Shown one piece after another: positions 51,066-59,865 of a stretch of 64,000 nucleotides of DNA. The notes beneath the pieces were generated by a model. That model had not been told where the DNA came from and did no database searches. It saw nothing but the letters and a program-made list of their open reading frames with translations. Source of the stretch: Sphaerisporangium sp040649355 (GTDB lineage Bacteria > Actinomycetota > Actinomycetes > Streptosporangiales > Streptosporangiaceae); contig NZ_JBICTU010000013.1 in assembly GCF_043197795.1 (NCBI RefSeq), positions 124,001-188,000 on the forward strand. The letters run 5' to 3'. Numbering within the stretch: the first letter of the stretch is position 1; every line of letters starts with the position of its first letter. The position numbers and the translations under genes were made by a program.

Positions 51066-52271
51066 ATGGGCCGGCTCACCAGGGCGGAGATGCGCGAGTT
51101 CAACCGTGCCAAGGTGCTGGCCGCCGCCAGGGACGAGTTCACCGAGAGGGGCTTCCGCGACGCCAAGATCGACGGCATCGCCGAGCGCGCCGGGCTCACC
51201 CGAGGCGCGGTGTACTCCAACTTCCCCGGAAAACGGGCCCTCTACTTCGCCGTCCTGGCCGACCTCGCCGAACGCGCGCCCGAGGAGCCGTACCCCGGGC
51301 ACGACCTCGCCGGGCGCGCGCCCGAACCGCCTCACGGGCACGACGTCGCCGGGAGCACGCCAGAGGCGTCCGACCCCGGGTACGGCCCTGGCGGGCGCAT
51401 CCCCGAGGCGTCTCGCGCCGAGGGCGGCCGCTCCGCCCGCGAGGCGCTCGGCGCGTTCGCTCGCGTCTGGGTCGCGCGCCTTCCCCTCGCCACCGACGCG
51501 CAGAACGGCCCGGCCAGGCTCGGCATGGACCTGATGCCCGAGGTCCTCGCCGATGAGCAGACCCGGCTGCCGTTCGCGCAGCTCATGAAGCTGGACGCGA
51601 TCCTGCTCGGGCTGGCCCTGGAGCGCCTGAGCCCATCCGGCGCGCCCGCGGCCCGCCGGATGCACGTCGCGGAGGCCGTGCTCACGACCCTGCACGGCGC
51701 GAGCCAGATGGCCGCCGCCGCGCCCGGCTTCATCGAGCCTTTCAACGTCGTCAGCGTCTGCGAACAGCTGGCGGGCCTTGAGTTCGACGACGTGTGGGCG
51801 CCCCCGCACCTGCCCTGGGTGCCGAAGGCACGGCCCGTGGACGAGGCGTGGTCGCCGCCACAGATGATGGACGCGGTGAGCGGCGAGCCCGCGCCGCTGG
51901 CGGCCGACGGCGTCGTGGCGATCCTCGGGCTGCACCGGCTCGAAGCCGCCGAGGAGGCGGTGCGCGCCGCGCCGCCCGGAGCCGAGGTCACCGCCGTCCT
52001 GGTCACCGGCGACCCCGACGAGTTCGCGCCGCTGGCCCGGCTGGTCATCGCCGACCTGCGCACCTGCCTGCGCGCGGCCTTCCCGCCGTCGGCCTGGCCG
52101 CGCCTGCGGGTGGTGTACGACGAGTCCGGTGAGCTCGCCGCGAGGGCGGGCGTTCCGGCGGTGAGCGACGGGACCGAGGCCGCGATCCGCGTCGAAGGGA
52201 GCCGCGTCGTCGCCCGGGCCGACGGGCACGGCGCGTGCCACGCGGCCGCGACCGCCGGCCGGGCCAAGTAG
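51066..52271 (+). CDS. TetR-type HTH protein fused to a thioredoxin-like domain
   Basis: A 401-residue protein. The HTH is VLAAARDEFTERGFRDAKIDGIAERAGLTRGAVYSNFPGKRAL. A low-complexity insert with repeated PGHDLAGRAPE-like units (about 80-125) follows, then a TetR ligand region. The last 110 residues (AVLVTGDPDEFAPLARLVIADL, LRVVYDESGELAARAGV, VEGSRVVARADGHGA) read as a thioredoxin/peroxiredoxin-like fold without the CxxC pair. ATG 51066 has GGGGAGG upstream. Likely regulates the P450 divergently. Confidence 0.8.
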   Translation: MGRLTRAEMREFNRAKVLAAARDEFTERGFRDAKIDGIAERAGLTRGAVYSNFPGKRALYFAVLADLAERAPEEPYPGHDLAGRAPEPPHGHDVAGSTPEASDPGYGPGGRIPEASRAEGGRSAREALGAFARVWVARLPLATDAQNGPARLGMDLMPEVLADEQTRLPFAQLMKLDAILLGLALERLSPSGAPAARRMHVAEAVLTTLHGASQMAAAAPGFIEPFNVVSVCEQLAGLEFDDVWAPPHLPWVPKARPVDEAWSPPQMMDAVSGEPAPLAADGVVAILGLHRLEAAEEAVRAAPPGAEVTAVLVTGDPDEFAPLARLVIADLRTCLRAAFPPSAWPRLRVVYDESGELAARAGVPAVSDGTEAAIRVEGSRVVARADGHGACHAAATAGRAK

Positions 52272-52277
52272 TTGATC

Positions 52278-52286
52278 TACAAAGTA
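52278..52286. promoter_or_regulatory. TACAAAGTA motif upstream of the F420-reductase-like gene
   Basis: TAC-AAA-GTA lies in an A/T-rich block after the TetR-fusion stop. Its reverse complement occurs at 3540-3548 near the first aldo/keto reductase. A shared redox regulator is possible but speculative. Confidence 0.25.
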
Positions 52287-52417
52287 AAGGCCGTCGACCT
52301 ATAAAAAACCCTAATTACCTACCGGAAAACTTCCGCGACCGCCGGAATCCGTCTACAGTGGCAAGGCACCTGTGTCGAACAGATCACCGAACCATGCGGC
52401 ACCGCGCCGCGTTCCCT

Positions 52418-52437
52418 CCCCGTCCTGAAGGACGGGG
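52418..52437 (+). mobile_element. IS200/IS605-type end hairpin (remnant)
   Basis: CCCCGTCC-TGAA-GGACGGGG is a perfect 8-bp hairpin with a TGAA loop, followed by TCTCCAC. Hairpins of exactly this kind mark the ends of IS200/IS605 (tnpA/tnpB) elements in many actinomycetes. No tnpA or tnpB frame is present, so this would be a solitary end, or a terminator of similar shape just before the next gene. Confidence 0.45.
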
Positions 52438-52458
52438 TCTCCACGCTGGAGGTATCTG

Positions 52459-53118
52459 ATGAAGATCGGCATCATTGGGGCCGGCAACATCGGCGGCAAC
52501 CTCACCCGCCGTCTCACCGCTCTGGGCCATGAGGTCGCCGTCGCCAATTCGCGCGGCCCCGAGACCCTCACCGAGCTCGCCGAGGAGACCGGCGCCACCC
52601 CCGTCGCCGTCGAGGAGACCACGCGCGGCACGGAGGTCGTCATCGTCGCCATCCCCGTGAAGAGCGTTCCCCACCTGCCCGCCGGCCTCTTCGACGGGGT
52701 GCCGCGGAGCGTCGCGGTCATCGATACGGGCAACTACTACCCGAAGCAGCGGGACGGCCTGATCGCCTCCATCGAGGACGGCCTGACCGAGAGCCGCTGG
52801 ACCGAGCAGCACCTCGGCCACCCCGTGATCAAGGCGTTCAACGGCACCTACGCCCAGCACATCCTCGACCTGCCGCGACCCAAGGGGACCCCCGGCCGCG
52901 TCGCATTGCCGATCGCCGGTGACGACCAGGCGGCCAAGCAGGTCGTCCGCGACCTCATCGACGAACTCGGCTTCGACACCGTCGACGCCGGAGGCATCGA
53001 CGAATCCTGGCGCCAGCAGCCCGGCACGCCCGTGTACGGCCAGTCGGTGGAGGCCGACGCCATCCGCGACCTCCTCGCCAAGGCGACCCCCGAACGCACC
53101 GACGACTTCCGCGCCTGA
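52459..53118 (+). CDS. NADPH-dependent F420 reductase-like oxidoreductase
   Basis: A 219-residue Rossmann protein: MKIGIIGAGNIGGNLTRRL (nucleotide loop), VAVANSRGPETL (NADP-type Ser/Arg), VVIVAIPVKSV, HPVIKAFNGTYAQHIL and the C-terminal DAGGIDESWRQQPGTPVYG, as in the F420_oxidored (Fno-like) group. GGAGGT precedes the ATG. The family moves hydride between NADPH and F420 or other acceptors; F420 use fits the LLM genes at the other end of the window. Confidence 0.88.
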   Translation: MKIGIIGAGNIGGNLTRRLTALGHEVAVANSRGPETLTELAEETGATPVAVEETTRGTEVVIVAIPVKSVPHLPAGLFDGVPRSVAVIDTGNYYPKQRDGLIASIEDGLTESRWTEQHLGHPVIKAFNGTYAQHILDLPRPKGTPGRVALPIAGDDQAAKQVVRDLIDELGFDTVDAGGIDESWRQQPGTPVYGQSVEADAIRDLLAKATPERTDDFRA

Positions 53119-53225
53119 CCCGGGCCGGGAGCCATTGTCGATGCCGCGCGCAGGAGGAGGGCGGGTTCACGGCGGTTGGGTCTGCCAGGGCCCTCAGGGT
53201 GCTTCGGACCGCTCGGCCGGCGTGG

Positions 53226-54165
53226 TCAACGACAGGGGCTCCCGGTGTCGCGCACGGTATGGGTGATTTCGGCGGGCGCCGGTCCTGGATGCAGGATTCC
53301 GAGCCGCTGTGTGGCCCGGGTCATCGCCACGTACAGGTCGTTGTGTCCCCGGGGTGAGGCGGTCAGGATCGCGGCCGGATCGGCGATCAGCACCGAGTCG
53401 AATTCGAGGCCTTTGGCCTGCTTGACCCCCAGGACCACGACCCGGGCCGTCAGATCGGGGTGGGGGCCGAAGGCGGCGTCGGGGAGCGTCGCCTGGATCG
53501 CGGCGGCCAGTTCGGCGGCCCGTTCATCGGGGACGATCACCGCTCGCCGTCGCCGGACCGCGCGCCGGAGGCGATGTCCAGAACCCCTTGGGCATACGCG
53601 ATGCGCTGGGCACGTTCTCGCGCCGCCCGTGCCCGAACGGCCCGATCGTCGACGCCGAGCAGTTCGGCGGCCTCGTCCAGCAGGGGCACGTCGGCCGTAC
53701 TCCAGCCGCCGGGGGCCCGGATCAGCGATGCGCGCTCGGACTCGCTCAGCTGGGGCGCATCGCGTTGACGAAGAACGGCCGCGCCTGATTGTGCGGCAAG
53801 CCGGAGGCGCGGGCTTGTGCCGCGGCTCGCGCGCAGGCGTCGGGGTCCACGTGCAGGATGTCGGTACCGAACGCGAAGGAAACGCCGACGCCAGGCGGTG
53901 CCTGTCGCTCGCGTACGGCGGCGGCCAGCACCTCGGCCATCACCGCGCGGCCCACCAGCACGCCGTGGTGGTCGGATCGGATGATCGCGTCCTGTTCGGC
54001 CTGCAAGGTCGCCACGATTTCGCGCATCAGGCCGGTCCGTTCGGCATTCAGCGCCGCGAGCAACACGGCCTCCCCGGCCAGAGCCTCCGTAGCGGGTGAT
54101 CTGCCGCCGTCGGCCGCAGGACTTGGCCATGACATCTTCTGAGCCTCGCCCCCTGCTCCCGTCAC
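53226..54165 (-). pseudogene. HelD/HelR-type UvrD-like helicase, heavily deleted
   Basis: Three separate frames on the minus strand align in order with HelD-type RNA-polymerase-recycling helicases. From 54165: TLQAEQDAIIRSDHHGVLV, then directly MAEVLAAAVRERQ and ASGLPHNQARPFFVNAM. Next: GGWSTADVPLLDEAAELLG and RAQRIAYAQGVLDI. Last (53540-53226): VVVLGVKQAKGLEFDSVLI and NDLYVAMTRATQRLGILH. The Walker A segment expected between GVLV and MAEV is missing, and frameshifts separate the parts. About 940 bases remain of an expected 2 kb or more, so it cannot act as a helicase. Confidence 0.85.
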
Positions 54166-54216
54166 CGGCCCGCCGGTCGAGGGCCGTGGTGAGTCATCGG
54201 CCGCACCCCTGGTATG

Positions 54217-55212
54217 TCAGGTGAGCATGTCCAGGATGCGCCGCTCCTTGGCCGGGTCGATGCCGTGCCGAGGCCTGTCGGGCCGTGGCACGGGGTCTCC
54301 TTCGGTCTGGAGCCAGGCCCAGGTGTCGGCGACCGTCTCCTGGACCGGGCGGCAGGTGAGTCCTGCGTCGTGTGCGGCCGTTACGTCGGAGTCGTGCATG
54401 CCGCCGTACTCGGCGTCCTGGGGCAGCCAGATCGGCATCTCGGTCCACGGGGCGACGCCGGCCTCGTCGAGCACCTCGGGGGAGGCCCAGACCAGCTCCG
54501 CGTCCGACCCGGTCACCTTCACCGCCGTTTCGAGCAGTTCGCCCATGGTGGTGAACCCGGGGCGGCTCACGGTGTTGAACGCGCCGGCGACACCACGCTC
54601 GGCGGTGCCGAGCATCCATTTCGCCAGGTCCCGGGCATCGATGTACTGGAGCGGGCGGGAGGGGCCGCCGGGTGCCAGGACCCGTCCGCCGCGCGCGATG
54701 CGGCGAAGCCACCAGGGCAGCCGTCCGATGTTCTCGTACGGCCCGAGTATCAGCCCGGCGCGGGCGAGCAGGGCCCGGTCGCCGAAGGCGCGCAGGACGG
54801 CGAGTTCGCCGCCGCGTTTCATGGCGGCGTAGTCCTCGCCGTCGGCGGAGTCGGGGTCGCCCTCGACCAGCGGGGCGTGCTCGTCGACGCCAAGGGGGAA
54901 CGGCCAGCGGTAGACCGATCGGCTGGACACGTACCCGTAGTGACCGGTGCGGCCGGTGAGCAGCTCGCAGGAGTCGCGGACCACGCGTGGTGCGCCGCTC
55001 CAGGCGTCGATGACCGCGTCCCAATGCCGGTCTCCGAGCGCGCGGCGCAGCGCGCCGGGGTCGGTGCGGTCCACGGTGATCGGGTCCACCCCCGTGGCCG
55101 GGGGTCGGCTCATTCCTCTGTTCAGCGTGGTGACGTCATGGCCGCTCGCCAGTGCCGTTTCGACGACGGCCCGTCCCACGAAATGCGTGCCACCGAGTAC
55201 AAGAAGCCTCAT
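54217..55212 (-). CDS. NAD-dependent epimerase/dehydratase-family protein
   Basis: About 331 residues. Atypical extended SDR: LLVLGGTHFVGRAVVETAL (dinucleotide loop), VSSRSVYRWP in the Ser/Tyr region, GEDYAAMKRGGELAVL with the Lys of a modified YxxxK (YAAMK), and LQYIDARDLAKWML. ATG 55212 has AGGA eight bases upstream. It follows a GNAT gene on the same strand after an 81-base gap. The substrate is unknown. Confidence 0.88.
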   Translation of the reverse strand: MRLLVLGGTHFVGRAVVETALASGHDVTTLNRGMSRPPATGVDPITVDRTDPGALRRALGDRHWDAVIDAWSGAPRVVRDSCELLTGRTGHYGYVSSRSVYRWPFPLGVDEHAPLVEGDPDSADGEDYAAMKRGGELAVLRAFGDRALLARAGLILGPYENIGRLPWWLRRIARGGRVLAPGGPSRPLQYIDARDLAKWMLGTAERGVAGAFNTVSRPGFTTMGELLETAVKVTGSDAELVWASPEVLDEAGVAPWTEMPIWLPQDAEYGGMHDSDVTAAHDAGLTCRPVQETVADTWAWLQTEGDPVPRPDRPRHGIDPAKERRILDMLT

Positions 55213-55293
55213 ACGGGCCATCCTGGGCTTCCTCGTGACCGGCGGCACCTCGAATTCACCACGGGCGTAGTCCGGGGGAGCGGTCACCAGCGG

Positions 55294-55689
55294 TTACAGC
55301 GCGATGAGCCCGGCGTTGGCGGGTTCGAATCCGCAGGCGTCGAAGTAGAAGCCGCGCAGGTGGTCCTCGAAGTCCACGTGCAGCCACTCACATCCGGCGG
55401 CGCGTGCCTCCTGGGTGGCGATGGCGACCAGTCGCGTCGCGACGCCGTGGCGTCGATGGCGCGCGGTGACCAGGGTGTCGAGGAGGAAGGCGTGGACGCC
55501 GCCGTCCCAGGCGACGTTGACGAAACCGGCGAGCCCGCCGTCCTGCCGGGCACAGACCCATCCCAGGCTGTGCCGGTTCACCTGCGTCCACCAGTCGTCG
55601 GCCGGCGGGGCGTGCTGGAAACCCTCCGCGTGCAGGGTGTTGACCTCGGTGTTGCCGAAGGCGCCGCGCCATTGGTACGTGATCGTCAT
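55294..55689 (-). CDS. GNAT-family N-acetyltransferase
   Basis: A 131-residue GNAT fold. The acetyl-CoA loop is VTARHRRHGVATRLVAIA (RxxGxA/T) and the C-terminal strand ends in FYFDACGFEPANAGL. It probably heads the operon with the epimerase gene downstream. The acceptor is unknown. Confidence 0.88.
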   Translation of the reverse strand: MTITYQWRGAFGNTEVNTLHAEGFQHAPPADDWWTQVNRHSLGWVCARQDGGLAGFVNVAWDGGVHAFLLDTLVTARHRRHGVATRLVAIATQEARAAGCEWLHVDFEDHLRGFYFDACGFEPANAGLIAL

Positions 55690-55837
55690 ACAGGCGATTG
55701 TGGGCGGGCCCGGCCATGCCGGCGACAGGTTTTCGGCCGGTGACGAGCACCGCCTCGAAGGAGTACCACGTCGACCAGGCGGTCACGGGCACCCGCGACT
55801 CCGCGGGTGCCCGTCGGCCTATCGGTCGGGGGGTGTG

Positions 55838-56902
55838 TCAGGCCCCGAGGGACTCCGCGGCCAGCGCGGTGCCCTCCAGGCGGGCGGTGATCTTGGCGAA
55901 CGCGATCTCACGGGAGGTGGAGGTGTCGTCGGCGAACGGGGAGAACCCGCAGTCGTCGCAGCTGCCGAGCTGCTCGGCCGGGATGTACCGGGCGGCCAGG
56001 AGCAGCAGGTCACGGACCTGCTCGGGCGTCTCGACCCGTGGGTCGATCGGGTCGGTCACGCCGACGAAGACCTTCGCCCCGGAGGGGAGGTTGTCGCGGA
56101 TGACGCCCAGCACTCGCTCGGGGTCGGGCTCGCTGGCCAGCTGGATGTAGAAGTTGCCGGCCCGCAGGCCGAACAGTTTCGGCAGCAGGCCCGCGTAGTC
56201 GACGTCCAGGCTGTGGGTGGAGTCCTGGTCCCCGCCGGGGCAGGTGTGCACGCCGATGCGGGACCGTTCGGTTTCGCTGAATCGTTCCAGCACCTGGTTG
56301 TTGAGGGTGACGAAGTCGTCGAGCAGGCCGCCGCTCGGGTCGAGCTTGAGCGACAGCCTGCCCTCGGTGAAGTCGAGTTGCACCACATGGGCGCCGGCGT
56401 CCAGGCAGCCGCGGATGTCCGCCTCGGCCTCGGCGGTCAGGTCGTCAAGGAAGGTCTTGCGCGGGTAGTCGTCGATGCCGTCGGCGGGGTAGAGCAGGCT
56501 CAGCGCCGAGGGGGCGATGACCGCCTGTTTCACCGGCAGGGCGGTGTGGCGCTGTGCCTCCCGCAGGTAGGTGTCGGCGTGCACCTGGTAGCGGAACGGC
56601 CCGGAGGTCAGGCGCGGCAGCTGCCGGGTGTGGCCGTCGGCGAAGGGTATGACGGCGCCGTCGGGGCTGAGGCCGTCCAGCCCGGTGATCGGGTAGGTGG
56701 CGAAGCTCGGCTTGGACTGCTCGCCGTCGACGACGACCGGGCAGCCGAGCCGCTCCAGTCGTGCGATGGTGTCGGCGACGGCCTCGGCCTGCAGCGCGGC
56801 CAGCTCGGCGTCGCCGATCCGGCCTTCGGAGTGGCCGGAGAGTGCGGCCAGCAGAGCGGGGGGTCGAGGGAGACTTCCGATAGGTTCGGTAGGAATGCCC
56901 AT
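55838..56902 (-). CDS. MetE C-terminal-like cobalamin-independent methyltransferase
   Basis: About 354 residues, the length of single-domain core MetE relatives. GSLPRPPALLAAL begins the barrel, VVQLDFTEGRLSLKLD is central, and zinc ligands are suggested by VHTCPGGD (His and Cys) and the distal CDDCGFSPF. Such short MetE-like proteins transfer methyl groups to thiols, with methionine synthesis one option. The start at ATG 56902 fits the family. No methylene-THF or cobalamin gene is nearby. Confidence 0.85.
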   Translation of the reverse strand: MGIPTEPIGSLPRPPALLAALSGHSEGRIGDAELAALQAEAVADTIARLERLGCPVVVDGEQSKPSFATYPITGLDGLSPDGAVIPFADGHTRQLPRLTSGPFRYQVHADTYLREAQRHTALPVKQAVIAPSALSLLYPADGIDDYPRKTFLDDLTAEAEADIRGCLDAGAHVVQLDFTEGRLSLKLDPSGGLLDDFVTLNNQVLERFSETERSRIGVHTCPGGDQDSTHSLDVDYAGLLPKLFGLRAGNFYIQLASEPDPERVLGVIRDNLPSGAKVFVGVTDPIDPRVETPEQVRDLLLLAARYIPAEQLGSCDDCGFSPFADDTSTSREIAFAKITARLEGTALAAESLGA

Positions 56903-57076
56903 GGGGGAGAGCCTAGATAACAATCTGTGGCTAAGCAATCACTGATCTCATCTCGTGACGCTCGGCGCGGCGGGTGCGAACCGATGCCGGTGGGCGTGGT
57001 TCCCCGGTGGTTCCCCCGCTGGGAGGGGCCGTTCGCGCAGGAGATGGTGGGGCCGCGCTCGCGGGCTCTGTGGGGG

Positions 57077-57430
57077 TCATCCAGGGTGGTGGAGGGCGTC
57101 GCTCAGGGAGGGGAACACCTCGAACAGCGACGTCAGGCCGGTGATGGCCAGCCGCCGTCTCACGTTCGGTGGCGGGCCGGCGAGCAGGAGCCGGATGCCC
57201 GATGCCTGGCAGCGCTTGCGGGCGTGGAGGAGCTCGCCCAGTCCTGCGGAGTCGCACAGTCCGATCTCCGAGAGGTCGATGATCATTCTGGTGGCCTCCG
57301 GGGTGCGCGCGGCGGTCTCGACCTGGTCCCGCAAGGCGGGGGTGGAGCTGAAGTCCAGGTTGCCGATGGCGCGGATGACGAGCGCCCCGGTGCCGGGGAG
57401 GGCGAAGAAGGAGTCGTGCTCGGCGTCCAT
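57077..57430 (-). CDS. STAS-domain anti-anti-sigma factor
   Basis: A 117-residue STAS protein. The conserved loop IDLSEIGLCDSAGLGELLHA carries the Ser phosphorylation site. No kinase gene is next to it. A (TCTGCC)9 microsatellite lies in its upstream region. Confidence 0.88.
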   Translation of the reverse strand: MDAEHDSFFALPGTGALVIRAIGNLDFSSTPALRDQVETAARTPEATRMIIDLSEIGLCDSAGLGELLHARKRCQASGIRLLLAGPPPNVRRRLAITGLTSLFEVFPSLSDALHHPG

Positions 57431-57564
57431 GGCGATGATCGGCCCTTCTGCGGGAGCGCACTTCCCGGATGGACCCCTGTCCAGGCGGAAACCTTCGCCT
57501 TCCCTAACCGCACGCGCCGGTTTGTAACCCGCCCGCGTACCTCTTTGCCCAAAGGTGGCCTCTG

Positions 57565-57618
57565 TCTGCCTCTGCCTCTGCCTCTGCCTCTGCCTCTGCC
57601 TCTGCCTCTGCCTCTGCC
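57565..57618 (+). repeat. Hexanucleotide microsatellite (TCTGCC)9
   Basis: Nine exact copies of TCTGCC in a row between the GNAT stop and the STAS start. It is polypyrimidine/polypurine and could change copy number by slippage, altering spacing or transcript structure upstream of the STAS gene. Confidence 0.97.
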
Positions 57619-57653
57619 TGGGCCGCTCGCCGGGAGCGGCCCGGTGGGGTGGC

Positions 57654-58280
57654 TCAGCGGGTGGGCTGGGTGGGGTGGGGGGCGTCGGGGACCATGCCGA
57701 TCATGGTGTTGGTGATGGCCCACCGTTCGTGGTCTCGCCAGGCGCCGTCGATGAACAGCATTTCGGGGGCGTAGCCCTCGCAGCGGAAGCCGTGGCGCCG
57801 GACCAGCTTCAGGGAGGCGTGGTTGTCGGGCTGGATCTGGGCCTCCAGCCGGTGGAGTCGTAGCTCCTCGAACGCGTAGCGCAGCACCAGGGCGAGGCCT
57901 TCGGACATGTACCCCTGGCCGGCCGTGGGAGCGAAGGCCGCGTAGGCGAGCGAGCCGTTCTGGAAGCGCCCGCGGATGATGCTGTTGATGTTGACGTTGC
58001 CCGCGATGGCGCCGGTGTCGCGCACGCAGACCAGCAGGCTCTCGGCCGACAGCGGGTCGTCGAATCGTCCGAGGTAGGTCTGGAACTCCTGCGGTGTGGT
58101 GGGAAGGGACATCCACGGATGGTGCAGGCCGACGCTGGCGCGGGCCAGGGCGACGAACTCGTCTTGGTCGTCGTGGGTGAGCCTGCGCAGGGTCACCCGG
58201 GAGGGGCCTTCCCGCCCGTCGCCGGGGAACGTCCCGGTCGCCGCCTGTCCGGTTCCTACGACCCCGTCGTCATCGATCAC
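57654..58280 (-). CDS. GNAT acetyltransferase (RimJ/RimL type)
   Basis: About 208 residues. LRRLTHDDQDEFVALARAS, SLAYAAFAPTAGQGYMSEGLALVLRYAFEEL (acetyl-CoA loop QGYMSEG) and LHRLEAQIQPDNHASLKLVRRHGFRCEG are typical of RimJ/L protein or amino-sugar acetyltransferases. The start is uncertain (GTG 58280 used; frame open to 58391). Confidence 0.88.
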   Translation of the reverse strand: MIDDDGVVGTGQAATGTFPGDGREGPSRVTLRRLTHDDQDEFVALARASVGLHHPWMSLPTTPQEFQTYLGRFDDPLSAESLLVCVRDTGAIAGNVNINSIIRGRFQNGSLAYAAFAPTAGQGYMSEGLALVLRYAFEELRLHRLEAQIQPDNHASLKLVRRHGFRCEGYAPEMLFIDGAWRDHERWAITNTMIGMVPDAPHPTQPTR

Positions 58281-58501
58281 GGACGGAACCGTATCGCGGC
58301 GCGTCGCCCGGCCGGCCGGTACGCGGGGCCCGCCTGCCGGGAAGGCGGTCTCCGGCGCGCCGCCCACGGGTCCACGAGACACCACTTTCACAACCTACCC
58401 GGCGGCGACGCCGCCGAGAGCATCTCCACCCCTGGACGTGCGTAATCGGACATATCGGGTAGAAACCACATAAGGTATCCACTAGATCTTCGGGGGTCAT
58501 C

Positions 58502-58936
58502 ATGACCGTAGAGCACACCGGCAGGACGGCTCAGGACGTGATGCACGAAGGGGCCCTGTGCATCAGCGAACGCGACAGCCTGCGCATGGCCGCGCAGATG
58601 ATGCGTGATCTGCAGGTCGGCTCGCTGCCGATCTGCGGAGACGACGACAGGCTGAAGGGCGTCATCACCGACCGGGACATCGTGGTCAAGTGCTGCGCTT
58701 CGGGCGGGAACGTCGACGAGACCACCGCCGGGGAACTGGCGAGCGGCCTGGTGTGGATCGACGCCGATGCCAGCCTGGAGGACGCGCTGGCCACGATGGA
58801 GCAGCACCAGATCAAGCGCCTGCCCGTGATCCGCGATCACCGGCTCGTCGGCATGATCACCGAGGCCGACCTGGCCAGGAACCTGCCCGACGGCGAGCTC
58901 GCGGAGTTCGTCCATCGCGTCTACGCGGGCGTCTGA
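58502..58936 (+). CDS. Two-CBS-domain protein
   Basis: A 144-residue protein with two CBS motifs (residues about 10-65 and 75-132): TAQDVMHEGALCISERDSLRMAAQMM and GVITDRDIVVK, then WIDADASLEDALATMEQ and GMITEADLARN. CBS pairs bind adenine nucleotides; stand-alone forms are stress-linked in actinomycetes. The DUF4118 gene follows after 21 bases, probably cotranscribed. Confidence 0.92.
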   Translation: MTVEHTGRTAQDVMHEGALCISERDSLRMAAQMMRDLQVGSLPICGDDDRLKGVITDRDIVVKCCASGGNVDETTAGELASGLVWIDADASLEDALATMEQHQIKRLPVIRDHRLVGMITEADLARNLPDGELAEFVHRVYAGV

Positions 58937-58957
58937 GCGAGGGGCGGCACGCCCGCT

Positions 58958-59698
58958 GTGCTTCGCTACCTGAGCAGGGACCGCCTCGCGATCGTGGCGG
59001 CCCTGCTGGCCCCGCCGGCCGTCTCGGCGGTGCTTCTACCGTTTCGTACGGGCCTGTCGAACACGAACGTGGCCCTCGCGCTGGTCGTCGTCGTGGTCGC
59101 GGTGGCCGCCACCGGCAACCGCCTGGCGGGGGCGCTCGCGGCGGTGTCGGCCGCCGTGTGGTTCGACTTCTTCTTCACCTCGCCCTACCAGCGGTTCACC
59201 GTCGCCCGGGCTTCGGACATCCAGACCGCGGTCCTGCTGCTCATCGTGGGGCTGGTCGTCTCGCAGCTGGCCGCCCGGGCGCGGCGCCTGCGGGTGGTCG
59301 CCGTCACCGACGCCGCCTACCTGGCCCAGATCCACGACACCGCCGAGCTGGCCCAGTCGGCGAGGTCGCCCGACACGGTGGTCGACCACGTCAGGGGCCA
59401 GCTCACCGGCCTGCTGCACCTGCGCGGCTGCCGCTTCCAGTACGGGACCCTGATCGGCCATCCACCCCGTCTCGAACAGGACGGCACCGTGGTCTGGGGA
59501 CACCGGCGCTGGGACGTCGACCGCCTGGGCCTTCCGGACGAGGAGGTCGAGCTGCGCACACTGGGAAACGGTCACTTCTACGGCCGGTTCCTGCTCGATC
59601 CCACGCCCGGGGCCGTGCCGCCGCTGCAGGCACGGCTCGTGGCGGTCACCCTCGCCGACCAGGTGGGGGCCGCGCTCGACACCGCCGCCAACGGCTAG
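58958..59698 (+). CDS. DUF4118 (KdpD-type membrane) protein without a kinase domain
   Basis: A 246-residue protein starting at GTG 58958. Four membrane segments (about 7-100) with FDFFFTSPYQRFTVA match the DUF4118 domain of KdpD. The C-terminal half is a GAF-like domain, and no HisKA or ATPase region follows. It may sense or anchor, in partnership with the CBS protein upstream. Confidence 0.85.
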   Translation: MLRYLSRDRLAIVAALLAPPAVSAVLLPFRTGLSNTNVALALVVVVVAVAATGNRLAGALAAVSAAVWFDFFFTSPYQRFTVARASDIQTAVLLLIVGLVVSQLAARARRLRVVAVTDAAYLAQIHDTAELAQSARSPDTVVDHVRGQLTGLLHLRGCRFQYGTLIGHPPRLEQDGTVVWGHRRWDVDRLGLPDEEVELRTLGNGHFYGRFLLDPTPGAVPPLQARLVAVTLADQVGAALDTAANG

Positions 59699-59732
59699 GG
59701 CGCTCGTCACCGGCCCATCCAGGTCGTCTCCT

Positions 59733-59761
59733 GATAAATGCGGCATGGGGCACGTTTTATC
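59733..59761. promoter_or_regulatory. GATAAA/TTTATC inverted repeat upstream of the fasciclin gene
   Basis: GATAAA (59733-59738) and TTTATC (59756-59761) form a 6-bp inverted repeat with a 17-base spacer in the gap after DUF4118. An operator or loose hairpin is possible. Confidence 0.3.
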
Positions 59762-59865
59762 GCATGTCGCCCCGGGCGTTGGGTGGTGATGGGACCCGCC
59801 CGGTGACAATTGAGGGAGTCACCGCCTGCGGGGGCCGTGCCAAAACTGCAAAAGGGGACAGGCAC

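Noticed and set aside
55319..55330. GGGTTCGAATCC, a tRNA T-loop-like sequence
   Set aside because: It lies inside the GNAT coding frame (GFEPANAG region) and no acceptor, D or anticodon stems can be formed around it.
57555..57863. Open frame reading a (CL)n peptide
   Set aside because: It is simply the microsatellite translated; no gene features.
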